A stretch of 64,000 bases of DNA from Simmondsia chinensis (GCA_018398585.1 JAGTTD010000001.1:31757438-31821437), one strand, 5' to 3'; positions 34,973 to 47,846 are shown, numbered from the stretch's first letter. The notes: a model not told the origin generated them from the sequence alone. Numbers and translations are program-made.

Positions 34973-35313
34973 TGTTACACGTGCTCGTGCCACATCATCA
35001 CCGCCAAGTCATCAGACCTAGGGGACACCTCATTCCTACACTATAGTATAAATAAGTGGGTAGTTAGAGATATTTTGATCATGAGTGATGTGCGTGCAAT
35101 CTTCTCTTTCTCCCCCAAAATTCTCTCTATCTCTCCCCCTTTCTTCGAGATCTCTCTCCCTTTTCTCTACTTGTAATAGATTGTATAATATGTACTATAC
35201 AATCTAGGGTAGCGTCTTAGCTATCCATAGTTACCGGTATCGATCTTGTGTTGGATTGTGTTGGACTAGATTAGATTGGTGTTAGATTTGTATGTCAAGG
35301 TAGGATCCTATCA
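34973..35313 (+). repeat. 5' LTR of the Reina-like element
   Basis: It starts TGTTACACGTGCTCG and ends GGATCCTATCA. A TATAAATA box is at 35047-35054, followed by a pyrimidine-rich leader (TCTCTCTATCTCTCC). Confidence 0.9.
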
Positions 35314-35442
35314 ATTGATATCAAAGCACTCGCTCCTTGGCCGGTATGAGAAAAGCTTTAATCGGTGTTAGTGGCGAAAGGCACCAGGCAGCATATGTCG
35401 ATGAGGGAGCTGGATTAAGAGCTTGATCGAAGGTGTGACAAT

Positions 35443-36360
35443 TTGGCAGAATCCATGACCAAGATGCCACAAAAGTTGAATGGGCTATCGCTACAGATGA
35501 GGACTATCCCCGGACTAGTTCAGGCTCTACTAGTACCACCAGCACCACCATCTCAATGCAATGGGGATCAAGTATCGAAGCACCAATCGTTGTCACTTGC
35601 TCCAGAATGGAATCACCGCCGAGGTAACTATCACTTCCCAACTCGCCTCACGAAAATCAAATTCCCAAGATTCAACGGGAGTGATGTGGTAAATTGGTTA
35701 TATCAATATGAGCGGTATTTTGTTCTCAATCAAACACCAGAGGATCTGAAAAACGATGTTGGTGAGTGTAGCCATGGATGGCGCCGCCCTCGGCTGGCAT
35801 AATGCCTACCAGCAATGGTGGCCCATAGAAGTGCCCATCCCTTGGGACGTGTACTCAACAGAGATTCGGGGGCGTTTCTCCAGCCCAAAATCCACATACT
35901 AAGTTAAATAAACTTAAACAAATAGGCAGTTTAGAGTACTTAACTACATTTGAGTCCAAGGTTAGCCATAGTGGATTGAACGAGGAGTAAAGAGTTGGCG
36001 TCTTTATGGGAGGATTATGTGAGGACTCAGCGGGATGGCTTAAGATGTTTAAGTTAAACAATCTATAAGAAGCAATTACTCTAACTCAGTTGCAAGAGGC
36101 GAATTGTAAGTACATTAAGCGGGTGACTGGAAAGAACCTCTCTAAGTTAACTCCCATTCTGTCCTTACCGAGTAACATAACCAAGCGAACACCAACTCCC
36201 CCAACTAGACCCGTAGTGTTACCGGCCCCGCCAACCAGAACCCCGCCAAATACTCAGCCGAAGTAAGGGCTATCCTCTGTTCATCTTGATGACTTACGGG
36301 CACAAAAACTTTGTTTTTAATGCCGTGGCCGAGTCTTGCTAGGTCATGTGTGTCCTATGT
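35443..36360 (+). pseudogene. gag of the Reina-like element
   Basis: An open piece (35443-35802) contains TRLTKIKFPRFNGSDVVNWL and YQYERYFVLNQTPEDLK, the start of the gypsy gag core. Later frames give GFLGGLCEDSAGWLKMF-type sequence and, near 36250-36360, a proline-rich linker followed by a knuckle reading LCF, stop, CRGRVLLGHVC. Frameshifts and stops prevent translation. Confidence 0.75.
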
Positions 36361-36497
36361 GATGATAGGTACAGATGTTCTGGATCGAGGCTTCAAATGA
36401 CAAGTTAGGCTGAGAATCATTGGAACTCAAGACTAATCCAACACTAGACCCCCACATATCCATACATGCTCTTCAAGGGATGGCTTAGTGTTAAACC

Positions 36498-36748
36498 ATG
36501 CAGATGCAAGGTAGTTATGGCAAGTGGACTTTGAGTATCCTCATAGACAGTGGGAGTACCCACAATTTTCTTGATATGCATCTAGCTCATGAATTGGGGT
36601 GTTATGTTGGCACTCATCATCAACCATCTGTTACTATCGCCGATGGCAAACAAGTATCATGTATGGGTCTATATCGAACATTTTAGTGGAGACTTCAAGG
36701 TGCCTCATTTACTTACGATGTCTTGTTAATCCCACTTTCGGGGTGTGA
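36498..36748 (+). pseudogene. Protease of the Reina-like element, cut by the insertion
   Basis: The reading GKWTLSILIDSGSTHNFLD contains the aspartic protease active site DSGSTHNFLD. It is followed by VTIADGKQVSC. The frame runs on to LIPLSGC (about 36745), where the Tekay-like element interrupts it. It resumes at 44804 as CDMVLGIQWL, so the insertion split the GCDVVLG motif. Confidence 0.85.
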
Positions 36749-38445
36749 TGTAACACCCTAAGTCCTCTAGAATTGAGGGTTACATGCCGTAGGCATGTTT
36801 AAAACCTACAGGGCTTTTAAAACTTAGCTGAAGTAATAAAATATTTAGCCTTGATTGGAGTATCATGAAATTTTATATGTATGGTAACTTACATTACAAA
36901 CTAGTACAATCTAAACAAAAGAAACTACATATGTTCTAGTACAAAAAGAAGATAGACTAAGTCTTTTTCAGTACAAAATTCTTAAATTTTGTATTTGTCT
37001 ATCTACCGCCCCATGATCCGTCCTTCAAGTAGTATTTGAAACATTTAAGAAAAGCACAAAACGAGTGAGCTAAAAGCCCAATAAGCAAATCATCATCAAC
37101 CATAAAACTAATTTAACCATGGTATTAAAAAAAACTCATTCTATCTTTCTGTACAAACCAATTCTCAATCAGATGATTTAAAAGTAGGGTAGCCTTTTCT
37201 TTTGAGTCGGTTGACTTTCACACCACATACATAGCCAAATCATTGTTCCAAAACATTTAACACCACTACGCACCGCAACACCTCTCCTAACAATTAAATT
37301 AGATAGTCAACCTCTCCACCAGTGTATGCTACATGTACTACCACTCCAATACAAATCTTAGCAAACCATGGTTATTTTTCATATGCTTCCAACTCAACAG
37401 ATATAAAACTTGTCATTTTCAAACATTTTTTCAAATTTCAAGTAACATACTTTCAAAACCCACACAATTTTGCCAAAACCAGCATCTTTTAACATAAAAC
37501 AGTCTATTTTATGAAATTAATGGAAATTATACAAAATGTGTTTTAGGTTACATCAAGTAGGTCATTAGCCTAATTTTACCAAAATAAAGCTTAAAACTCA
37601 TTTTATTTAGCATTAATTTAATCTTTTGTCCCAGTAAAGTTTTTCTTTTAAATCTGATGCAAATAACAACAAACACATTCATATACGAATCTAAAGCTTA
37701 CTTCATCAAGGACTTTCATAAAAAATGCCAATTTAATCATATTATAAACAAACTAACTACTCCAGCAAAATTTTGATTAAAACACATGAGATGCAAAAAT
37801 AAAGCTTAATTACAGTAGATTGATGATAATTTACTTACCTTGTTGCTATTACTTTTTGTTGAGATATTTTCATACACCAAAATACTTACGACTTTTCTTC
37901 TTGTTTTCTTATGAAGTTTTGTTTAAAACTAGTTTGAACTACTCGCACTTCACCCCTATTTACACTAAAGGTTCTTCAAAACTAAGGAATTCTTCTGGGA
38001 GTAGAAGAAAGCTTAGGCTAGTGGGTTTTATGCCACCTCATGCTTTGTGGCTGCCACCCTTTGCTGGTGGTTGAAACCTACTAATTAGGTGTTGCCACCT
38101 CATGCCTACTTTACATGCATCAGGTGCCACCTCATGCTTATGAGGCCACCTCCTGTTAATTCACCAACTTCGGGTGCCACCTCGTGATTAAAAGTGCCAC
38201 ATCAAGCTAATTCACCTGCTTCGGCTACCACCTAGTGCTTAAAATGCCAACTCAAGCTGATTCACCTGGTTCGGCTGCCACCTTGTGCTGATTCACCTAC
38301 TTCGGACGCCACATCATGCTTAAAACTCCACCTCGTGCTAATTCCCCTACTTCGGGCACTACCTCATGCATTAAGTGCCACCTCGTGTTTGTCAAGGCTA
38401 ATATTATTCCTTTATGTTTTGTTACCTAATTTCAAGGTTATTACA
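36749..38445 (-). repeat. 3' LTR of the Tekay-like element
   Basis: This 1697-bp LTR is highly similar to 43103-44803. It contains the GCCACCTC(A/G)TGCT minisatellite at about 38030-38390. Confidence 0.93.
38030..38390. repeat. Degenerate GCCACCTCATGCT minisatellite, left LTR
   Basis: At least ten diverged units, mostly 20-45 bp. Each has GCCACCTC(A/G)TG(C/A)TT or GCCACCTCGTGCT, often followed by (G/T)ATTCACCTGCTTCGG. The corresponding array in the right LTR is at about 44393-44755. Confidence 0.85.
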
Positions 38446-38540
38446 TTTCTTTTCCCCTAAAGTGTGTTTCATCCACGAAACAAGTGTATTTGTGAATATA
38501 GAAGTATATGGCTAAGAATGCATGCAAAATTTCTGTTCAA

Positions 38541-40021
38541 AATGTGCATATTTATCTTGGTCAAAGGGGTGTAGGTATTGTTGCATTATGTCCTCCTCAC
38601 GATCCCAAGTTACTTCTTGCTCTGAATGACGCTGCCATTGAACTTTCACCATTCCCATTGTTCTATTTCTCTAGGCTTTTTCTTTTGTCTCTAAAATTCT
38701 CTGAAGAAACTCATGATAGGTCATATCTTGCTCTATTGTAATGGGTTGTTCTTCGACTATATGCAAGGCGTCGTGAATATATTTCTGTACCATGGAGACA
38801 TGGAAAACAACATGAAGTTGAGACAGTGAGGGAGGTAAAGAAATTCTATAGGCCACATCCCCAATTCTTTCCAATATTTCATAGGGATCGGTATATCTTG
38901 GGTTTAACTTACTGCGTTTTCCAAATCTGATAACTCTTTTTGTTGGAGAAACCTTCAAAAATACATGGTCTCCCTCTTGAAATTCAAGTGTTGTCCATCT
39001 TTTGTTAGCATAACTCCTTTGCCTATTTTGTGTAGCATGTAATCTTTCATGAACTATTTTACCTTCTCAATGGTGAGCTATAGGATTTCGGGACAAATTT
39101 CTTCTTTCCATAGCTTCCTTTCATTAATGTCATTCCAGCATAATGGTGATCAATATTTTCTTCCATAGAAAGCTCCAAAAGGCACCATCTTGATACTAAT
39201 CTAATAGCTAATATTATAAGCAAACTCTACCAGTGGTAGATCATCATCCCAGTTGCCCTTATGGTCTAAAATACAAGCTCTTAACATATCTTCAAGTACC
39301 TGGATCACTCTTTCACTTTGGCCATCGGTTTAGGGATGATAAGATGTACTAAAATTCAACTTTGTCCCCAATACTTTCTATAGCTGTCTCCAAAATATTG
39401 AGAGATATCTAAGGCCGCAATTTGACACAATAGAATACAGCACATCATGTAACTTCACTATCTCTTTTATATACAATTCCGCAAGCTTTTCTAGGGTAAA
39501 AATTATTTTAATTGGAAGAAAGTGTGCAGACTTTATGAGCCTATCAACAATTACCCATGCGGCATCATGACCCTTAGAAGATCGAGGTAGCCTGGTAACA
39601 AAATCCATGGTGATGTGATCCCATTTCCATTCTGGTATTTCTAATGCCTGAAGAAGTCCTGCTGGTTTTTGATGTTAAATCTTCACTTGCTAAAACGTGA
39701 AACATCTTGCAACATATAGAGCTATATCCTTTTCATGTTCTTCCATCAAAAATGTTCCTTAAGATCTCTGTACATTTTTATTCCTCTTGGATAAGTCGAA
39801 TATGGAACCAAATGTGCTTCTTCTAGAATTTCCTTTTTCAATATCTCATCATTTGGGACACAAATCCTGTTGCCAAACCATAAAGAACTCTTTTCATGTA
39901 GTGTGACTTGAGTAGAAGGATCTTTTTCAATGTCGAGGACAATCTTTCTCAAATACTCATCTTCTTTTTGTTCATTTTTAATACGGTCTATCAATGTTGG
40001 ACGTATAGTCATAGCGAACAA
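38541..40021 (-). pseudogene. Integrase and chromodomain of the Tekay-like element
   Basis: Zinc-binding part: LWFGNRICVPNDEILKKEIL, EEAHLVPYSTYPRGIKMYRD (39746-40021), where the first His is altered. Core: MDFVTRLPRSSKGHDAAWVI, VDRLIKSAHFLPI (39378-39608). Tail: VIRFGKRSKLNPRYTDPYEI, ISLPPSLSQLHVVFHVSM (38671-38958). A chromodomain follows in a shifted frame: MVKVQWQRHSEQEVTWDREE (about 38570-38640). Stops and frameshifts are scattered through it. Confidence 0.88.
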
Positions 40022-40039
40022 GATAGCTCTATCTCCTTG

Positions 40040-41980
40040 TCACCTTATCTCAATTCCAGCACTTCTAAAATCATCAAGGATATGGGATTGTATAGTGATC
40101 ATATATGCAAGATTTCCAATAGACTTTCGACTCAACGCGTCAGCAACTACATTAGCTTTTCCCAAGTGATAGTTTATATGTAAATCATAATCATGGAGCA
40201 ATTCTAACCACCTCTGTTGCCTCATATTTAACTCTTTTTAAGTGTCAATGTACTTCAGATTCTTATGATCAGTATACACTTCACAAGTCAGTCCATACAA
40301 ATAATATCTCCATATTTTCAATGCGAACATTATTGCGGTGAGTTCAAGGTCATGAGTTGGGTAATTTTCTTCATACGGCTTTACTTGTCTATAGCCATAT
40401 GCGATTACTAGTCCATGTTGCATTAAGACGCAACTGAGCCCCTTTTTAGATGCGTCACTATAGATCACATATCCTTCTTCTCCTAACCCACCACAAGTAT
40501 TGGGACTGATACTAATCGAGCTTTTAATTCAAGAAAACTTTCTTCACAAAGTTCTTCCCATTTAAACTTTCTATCTCTTCTCGTTAGTCTAGTGAGGGGC
40601 ATGGCTAATTTGGCAAAGTCCTTAACGAATCTTCTATAATAACCTACCAGACCTAAGAAACTTCTAATCTCAGTTACGATGGTTGGGCGGGGCCAGTTCA
40701 CAATTGCTTCCACCTTTTATGGGTCCACTGATATTCCTTCTCCCGATATCACATGCCCTAGAAAAGAAACTTTTGATAACCAAGATTCACACTTTTTCAA
40801 TTTACCATATAATTGTTTTTCACGAAGTGTCTACAATATAGACCTCAAATGATTCTCATGATCCCCCTTATTCTTTGAGTACACCAAAATATCATCGATT
40901 AAGACAACCACAAATTGATCTGGGAAAGCTTAAATACTCTAATCATTAAATCCATAAATATGGCAGGTGCATTTGTCAATCCAAAAGGCATGACAAGAGA
41001 AATTCATAATGTCCATATTGAGTTCTAAATGCTGTTTTTGGCACATCTCCAGCTCTAACCTGCAGTTGGTGCCACCCAGACCTCAAGTCAATTATCGAAA
41101 ACACAAGCGCCCCTTGTAACTGATCAAATGACTCGTCAATCGTAGGCAACAGGTACTTATTCTTAGTAGTAACATTGTTCAACTCTATAATCAATGCAAA
41201 GTCTCATGCTACCACCTTTCTTTTTTACAAATAAAATTGGTGCACCCCAAGGTGAGGTACTAGGCCTTGTTTGCTCATTATCAACCAATTCTTATAGTGG
41301 TACTTTTAGTTCTTTCAATTCTACTGGTGCCATCCTATATGGTGTTTTGGAGAAAGGTTTGCTCTCAGGAGTGAGTTTGATACAAAATTCGACTTCTCGT
41401 TTAGGGGGCAATTCAGGAATATCGTCAAGAAATACTTCGGGAAATTGTCTAACTACAGTAAATTTTTCTAGAGATGATTCACCACAATTTTCCTCAATTA
41501 TACTACAAATGTAACCTTCACACCCCTTTTTTTAGCATTCTTTTTGCCTACATAGGCGAAATTACTCTTAATAGTGCAATTAAAGCATTGCAATGAAATA
41601 TTATTTCCTCCCCATCTAAGCTTTTTAATGTAATACACTTAGTATAACACTCAATTTTCACTGTATGTTTGGTTAACCAATCCATCCCTAATATTACGTT
41701 GAAATCCTTCAAATTGTATCAAGTTTGCCCCAATATTTTTATTTCCTAACTTTACCTCACAAACTATATATATTCAATCAACAATGGTGGAAGCCCCAAC
41801 AGGTAGGGCAATGATTAGGTCAGTTTTAATCTAGAGGAACCACGTTTTAATTTCGCGGCAAAGGTAGTGGATATGAAAGAATTGGTGGCACCAAAATCGA
41901 AAAGAACATAAGAATATAAAGAATCTATAAGAATAGTACCTGTCACCACTTCGCCTCCTTTCTCTACATCTTCCTTTGTC
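40040..41980 (-). pseudogene. Protease-RT-RNase H of the Tekay-like element
   Basis: Protease: YVLFDFGATNSFIS near 41880-41930, where DSGA has become [54 protein letters not shown] (40976-41194), and the catalytic box VLIDDILVYS (about 40870-40910) with both aspartates kept. RNase [37 protein letters not shown] (40483-40713), [26 protein letters not shown] (40238-40468), and YHLGKANVVADALSRKS (40040-40225). Several stops and frameshifts are present. Confidence 0.9.
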
Positions 41981-42052
41981 GGGAAAACACCCGCCCTATA
42001 GCCCTAGGTTGCTTTTATGCTCCTCCTTTTCATTCAGTACCAGCTTTCCCAC

Positions 42053-42988
42053 TCATGCCGACCTTACTATAACAAGAAGAAGCAATGTGCCCTTGTTTTC
42101 CACACTTGTAACAAGTTTTATCCCTCTGAGGACAATTTGCCATAATATGCCCTTCTTTCCCAAACTTGAAGCAATTCTCATTTGCTCAAAAGAAAGGCCT
42201 TCCCGGGTGATATTTTCGACAAAAGGTACAAGCATCTGCCTTTTCTGGCCCTTATTGATGCGAAAATCACTTTTTATTACCTGTCATCCCAAAACTCTCA
42301 TTTGATTGTTTTTTCTTATTCTTCTTCTCATTCATTTTCATTTCTACCTTTTTTTTTCCTCCTTCAGGATCCTTTCAATTCTAACAGCTCTTTGGTATAG
42401 CTCTTGAAAATTATCAAGGGCTTGACTAGACAGATGCTTACTAATTGCAAGTCCCAACCCATCCTCAAATCTATCAATTCTATCCTGACTGACTTCCAGA
42501 AATCGTGTAGCATATCTAGACAAGTATGTGAATTTCTCTTGATATTGCATCATGGTCATATTTCCTTGTTTCAAAGAGAGAATTTCTAGCTCTTTTTCTC
42601 TTTGTACACATCTTGAATGATATTTTTCCCTTAAAACAATTTTAAAGTGATCCTAACTATATGGTTCTTCTTCTTCTCTAGGCCTAATAGTTTTCCACCA
42701 ATGTTTAGCTTCCTTTGCGAACTTATATGTAGCAAGTTTCACTTTCAAATTTTCTAGAACACTAGCTATCCAAAAAATCTTCTCAGTTCTTTCGACCCAT
42801 TCATCCACTTTAATTGGGTCAGCTAATCCCACAAACTCGGGAGGATCAAATTTTAAAAATTTATGCGGTGTCACCATATCCCTCCTAGCTTGAAGAGATG
42901 CCATTGTTGGCTCCCTTGCACCCCCAAAGCTGGTATCGTGCATACAGTCCCTACTTGTCTCCCATTGTGCCACCTTCCTATATGTCAA
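42053..42988 (-). pseudogene. gag of the Tekay-like element, two zinc knuckles
   Basis: In antisense order, 42653-42988 has FLKFDPPEFVGLADPIKVDE, WVERTEKIF and LATYKFAKEAKHWWKT. 42344-42574 has MTMMQYQEKFTYLSRYATRF, EDGLGLAISKHL and YQRAVRIER. Near 42065-42180 two knuckles read CFKFGKEGHIMANC (second Cys changed to Phe) and CYKCGKQGHIASSC (intact CCHC). Frameshifts separate the three pieces. Gag would package the element RNA. Confidence 0.9.
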
Positions 42989-43102
42989 TTTTCTATAAGA
43001 TCAAATGGAACATAATTTTATAGTTATTGAGAAAAGTAAATACCCTCATCCCTTCACGTCCGAAGTCCTTAATTCATACCCCTATGCTTTGATACCACAA
43101 AA

Positions 43103-44803
43103 TGTACCACCCCAAGTCCTCTAAAATCGAGGGTTACACTCCGTAGGCACCTTTAGAACCTAGAAGACTTTTTAAACGTAGCTGAAGTAATAAAATGTTT
43201 AGTCTTGATTAGAGTATCATGAAATTTTATATATATGGTAACTTACATTAAAAACTAGTACAATCTAAACAAAAGAAACTATATATAGTATTGTACAAAA
43301 GGAAGAGAAACTAAGTTTCTTTTAGTACAAAATTCCTAAAATTTGTATAAGTCTATCTTGTGCCCTATGGTCCATCCTTCAAGTAATATCTAGAACATTT
43401 AAGAAAAGCACAAAACGAGTGAGTTAAAAACCCAATAAGCAAATCTTCATCAACCATAAAGCCAATTTAACTAGGGTATTACAAAACAAAAACTCATTCT
43501 ATCTTTCTGTACAAACAATTTCTCAATCAAATGATTTAAAAGGGAGGTGGTCTTTTCTTTTGAGTCGGTTGACTTTCACGCCACACACATGGCCAAATCA
43601 TTGTTCCGGAACATTTAACACCACTGTGTACAGCAACACCTCTCCTAACATTTAAGTTAGGTGGTCAACCTCTCCACCAGTGTATGCAACATGTACTACC
43701 ACTCCAAAACAGCTCTAACACACCGTGGTTATTTTTTATATGCTTCCAACTCAACAGATACAAAACTCATCATTTTCCAACATTGTTTCAAATTTCAAGT
43801 AACATACTTTCAAACCCCACACAATTTTGCTAAACTAGCATCTTTCAACATAAAACACTCTACTTTATGAAATTAGGGAAAATTCATATGAAATTTGTTT
43901 TAGGTTACATTAAGTAGGTCATTTGCCTAATCTTATCAAAACAAAGCTTAAAACTCATTTTTATTTAGCATTAATTTAATCTTTTGCCCTAGCAAAGTTT
44001 TTCTTTTAAATATTATACAAATAAAATTTTTACACTCTAAATGCATTCATATATGAATCTAAAGCTTACTTCATCAAGAACTTTCACAAAAATAACAATT
44101 TAATCATATTACAAACAAACTACTCTAGCAAAATTTTGAATAAAACACAATAGATGCAAAAATAAAACTTAATTACAAGAGATTGATGTAATTTACTTAC
44201 CTTGTTGCTATTACTTCTTATTGTGATGTTTTCACACACCAAAATACTTATGACGTTTTCCTCTTGTTTTCTTAATAATTTTTGTTTGAAGCTGATTTGA
44301 ACTACTCACACTTCACCCCTATTTATACTTGAGGGTTCTTAAAACCTAAAGAATTCTGCTGGGAGGGGGAGAAAACTTAGGCTGGTGGGTTTTATGCCAC
44401 CTCATGCTTGGCGGCTGCCACCTTTTGTTGGTGGTTGAGACCTCCTACGTAGGTGTTTCCACCTCGTTCTTAGTTTACATGCATCAGATGCCACCCCTTG
44501 CTTATGGGGCCACCTCCTGCTAATTCACCAGCTTCGAGTGCCACCTCATGCATAAAAGTGCCACCTCGAGCTGATTCACATGCTTCGGCTGGCTCCTCGT
44601 GCTTAAAATGCCACCTCATGCTAATTCACTTGCTTCCAAATCCAACTCGTGCTTAAAATTCTATCTCGTGCTGATTCACCTGCTTCTAGCACCGTCTCAT
44701 GCTTAAAATGCCACCTCATGCTTTAAAAGCACCACCTCGTGCTTATTTGTCAAGACTGGTACTATTCCTCTATATTTTGTTACCTAATTTCAAAGTATTT
44801 ACA
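43103..44803 (-). repeat. 5' LTR of the Tekay-like element
   Basis: This 1701-bp LTR is bordered on the left by the primer site. The minisatellite lies at about 44393-44755, in the 5' third of the LTR in its own orientation. Confidence 0.93.
44393..44755. repeat. Degenerate GCCACCTCATGCT minisatellite, right LTR
   Basis: The same unit family as in the left LTR, with the same overall length but different substitutions in individual units. Confidence 0.85.
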
Positions 44804-45600
44804 TGCGACATGGTGTTAGGCATCCAGTGGCTTTGAACATTGGGAAAGATGCAATAGGATTTCCATGCACTAGTCATGGAGTTCTATATTGGTGAACATT
44901 TGTGTACCCTTCGGGGAATTTGCCAATTAAGACTCAAACCCATCACAGAAAATACTCTCTCTTCTTTATTAGGTCAACCGGCTGCATTTTATGCCATTAC
45001 GGTTGATCATCCTTATCAACCCTCCTTCCTCAATTTGCATACTACCTAACTTGAGTCAGTGGAGGACCTTCATGGCCTCCAAGCTCTGTTAGACAAGTTC
45101 TCCGTGGTGTTTACACTGAGTACGTAAGCACCATCAAGTAGACTTGGGTTTGACCACCACAGCTTCTCAAGGAGGGAAGCGAACTGGTTAATCTAAGACC
45201 ATATTGATATCCAGTGTTCCAGGAGGATATTATTGACACCTTAATTCAAGAGATGTTAGCGATAGGCGTGATCTGCGACATTACTTCGCCCTTCTCTTCA
45301 CCAGTTTTCCTGGACAAGAAAAAAGACGGCACTTGGCGACTATGTATTGACTATCGTGCCTTGAATAAAATGATGATCAAAGACAAGCTCCCTATTCCAA
45401 TCATGGAGGAACTTTTAGATGAATTGGACGGAGCTTCATATTTCTCCAAGCTTGACCTCAATTCTGGATACTGGCAGATTCGAATGGCGCCAGAGCATGT
45501 GTACAAGACAGCCTTCCGCACTCACTCAAGGCACTACGAATTTACCATGATGCCCTTTGGTCTATTTGATGCTCCGTCAGCGTCCTAAAGCTTAATGAAT
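44804..45600 (+). pseudogene. Protease end and RT of the Reina-like element
   Basis: After the insertion, CDMVLGIQWL leads into a linker (LQALLDKFSVVF near 45090) and RT (45214-45588): SPFSSPVFLDKKKDGTWRLC, IDYRALNKMMIKDKLPIPIM, YFSKLDLNSGYWQIRM and MMPFGLFDAPS. The catalytic box downstream reads VFFENILIYD (near 45640), so both catalytic aspartates (DD) are changed to EN. Confidence 0.88.
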
Positions 45601-47610
45601 GACATATTTCCCCCCTTCTTATGTCATTATGCATTGGTCTTTTTTGAAAATATTCTCATTTACGACTTTACATGGTCGCATCACCTAGAACACTTACGTT
45701 CTATACTAGGCTTGCTTCTTGTGGCCAATAAAGTAAAATGTACCTTTTGGTCCCGCTGAATTGAATATCTCGGCCACTTCGTGTCTGGTGACAGGGTAGC
45801 TGCTGCTCCCAGTAAGTTTGCGGCTGTAGCTGATTGGCCTCAGCCTTCAACTATAAAGCAACTCTGTGGGTTCCTCGGGCTTTCTTGTTATTATACACTT
45901 TATTGCACACTATGGGGAAGATTGCTTGACCTTCGACCAAATTATTGAAGAAGGACAACTTTGGGTGGAACAAGGACACCGAGCTTGCCTTTGAGCGCCT
46001 CAAACAAGCCTTGATTTTTGCCCCAATTTTGGCTTCACCTGACTTTACAAAGACATTTATGATAGAGACGGATGCTTCCGGAGTAGGCATTGGTGCCGTC
46101 CTCATGCAGGAGGAACACCCTCTCGTCTTCATAAGTAAGTTCGTTGGCGCCAAGGCATCAATCTATTTCAGCATATGAGTGCAAACTCCTCGTCGTCATC
46201 TTTGCAGTGGAGAAATGGCAGCAGTATTTAACCGGGCGTCACTTCACTATCCACATTGACCAGCAGAGTCTCAAATTTCTCTTAGAGCAACACCTATTTA
46301 TGTCACTATAATTCTTGTGGCTCGCAAGTTTGATTCAGCTTCATTATGATATCATTTACAAAAAGAGAACCGAGAATCGCACGGCTGATGCCCTATTTCA
46401 CCATTCGGGTTCAGAGATCTTGTGTATGGCATTATCCACCATCTCATCTGAATTCAATGGCGCCTTATAGTACTCTTGGTGCCAAGATCAAGCCCTCAGT
46501 CAGATCATCACTGATAAGTTGGCAAAGCCTCTGTCACATCCTCGTTTTACTTGGCACCACGATCAGCTCAGGCACCGTGGACACCTAGTTACTAGTGTCG
46601 ATTTTGCCTTACATAAATCAATCCTTCTTTGGATGCATGAATCCTCTTAGGGAGGACATTTTGGTGTCAAAGAAACCTATAGGCAAGCTCAAACGCTCTT
46701 CTATTGACCTATCCTTAAGAAAGATGTCCAAGAGTATATCCGCAATTGTGCTGTGTGCCAACAAAATAAGTATGAAACAGTCGCTTCTCCCAGGTGACAA
46801 CTCATTTCATGCATGGTATGGAGTAGTATTTTACTTGATTTTATTAAAGTCCTTCCACTTTCTTCGGGATACATGGTAATCCTTGTGGTGGTAGATTGCC
46901 TTAGCAAGCACGCCCACTTCCATGCTCTCCGCCATCCGTATTCTACCTCTGATGTTGCTCAACTTTTCCTGGATCAGATATATTAGCTGCATAGGTTACC
47001 TGATTCCATTGTTAGCGATCAGGATTCAATTTTTATCATTACACTTCGGTAAGAACTCTCCTCTCACCTCAGACCTCAGTTGAACTTTTCCTCTTCCTAC
47101 CATCCCAAGTATGATGGTCAAGCCGAGGTTCTCAACCTATGCCTTGAGACAAATTAATGTTATATGGCTGGCAAGTCCCTCACAATTGGCGCCATTGGTT
47201 TCATAATGCCTCCTTCCACACAGCTGCCTAGGCAACGCCATACAAGGCCCTCTATAGCCAACCGCCGCGAATTCGCCTCCCATATCTTCCAGGCAAATAT
47301 GTTGTCGAGGTAGTCGATCGAAGTCTTACTGCTTGACAAGAGTCCATAAGATGCCTCAGGCATCACCTCCACCGTGCGCAATCGACTAGACCGAGAATTC
47401 CAAATTGACGACTTAGTTTGGCTAAAGCTTCAATCTTACCGCCAATATAGTGTCGCCTATTGCAAATTACACAAGCTTGCTCAGCGATTCTACAGACCGT
47501 TTCAAATTCTCGATCGTACTGGGCCAATCGTCTACTAGTTAGACCTGTCGTCACATGCCGCCATACATCATATTGTTCATGTTTCCCTTCTCAAGCGCTG
47601 CAGCATGATT
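45601..47610 (+). pseudogene. RNase H and integrase of the Reina-like element
   Basis: RNase H: FAAVADWPQPSTIKQLCGFL, then TELAFERLKQALIFAPILAS and IETDASGVGIGAVLMQ (45945-46178). Integrase: zinc-binding HESS, stop, GGHFGVKETY...CAVCQQNK (46630-46770); core with D in LVVVDCLSKHAHF, D in IVSDQDSIF and E in YDGQAEVLNLCLE (46870-47155); GPY/F-type tail RFYRPFQILDRTGPIVY (47480-47540) and HIVHVSLLKRC. Stops are common but the order is complete. Confidence 0.87.
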
Positions 47611-47639
47611 CCCGCCCATACTACTCCTCTGCCCGAAAC

Positions 47640-47830
47640 TTGGCCGCCAAGTCCCCTATCGCCTCAGCCAGAATGTATCTTGGACTGCATTGTCAGTCGT
47701 CGAGGCCATATTGCCGCCACTCAGGTTTTGGTTCAATGGCTTGGTCAATCCACCGATGATGCCACGTGGGAATTTCTTTATGACCTGCAATTTTGGTTCC
47801 CAAACTTTGACCCTTGTGGGCAAGGGTCAA
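47640..47830 (+). pseudogene. Chromodomain of the Reina-like element
   Basis: PECILDCIVSRRGHIAATQV, LVQWLGQSTDDATWEFLYDL, QFWFPNFDP is a chromodomain (aromatic W in VQW and ATWE) fused at the end of integrase, as in chromoviruses. It is thought to guide integration to modified chromatin. The frame runs directly into the purine tract and the 3' LTR. Confidence 0.87.
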
Positions 47831-47846
47831 GTCTGGCAGGGGGAAT

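Larger units (their letters stand above)
36749..44803 (-). mobile_element. Ty3/gypsy chromovirus (Tekay/Del-like), TSD TGYGA
   Basis: LTRs 36749-38445 (1697 bp) and 43103-44803 (1701 bp) each start TGTAACACCC or TGTACCACCC and end TTACA. They are flanked by TGTGA (36744-36748) and TGCGA (44804-44808), 4 of 5 matching. Orientation is antisense. The primer site TGGTATCAAAGC (complement of 43086-43097) lies beside the right LTR, and the purine tract AGGGGAAAAGAAA (complement of 38446-38458) lies beside the left LTR. All domains of gag-pol are present in order, including a chromodomain, but every ORF is broken. It lies in the protease of the Reina-like element, so it inserted later. Confidence 0.93.
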
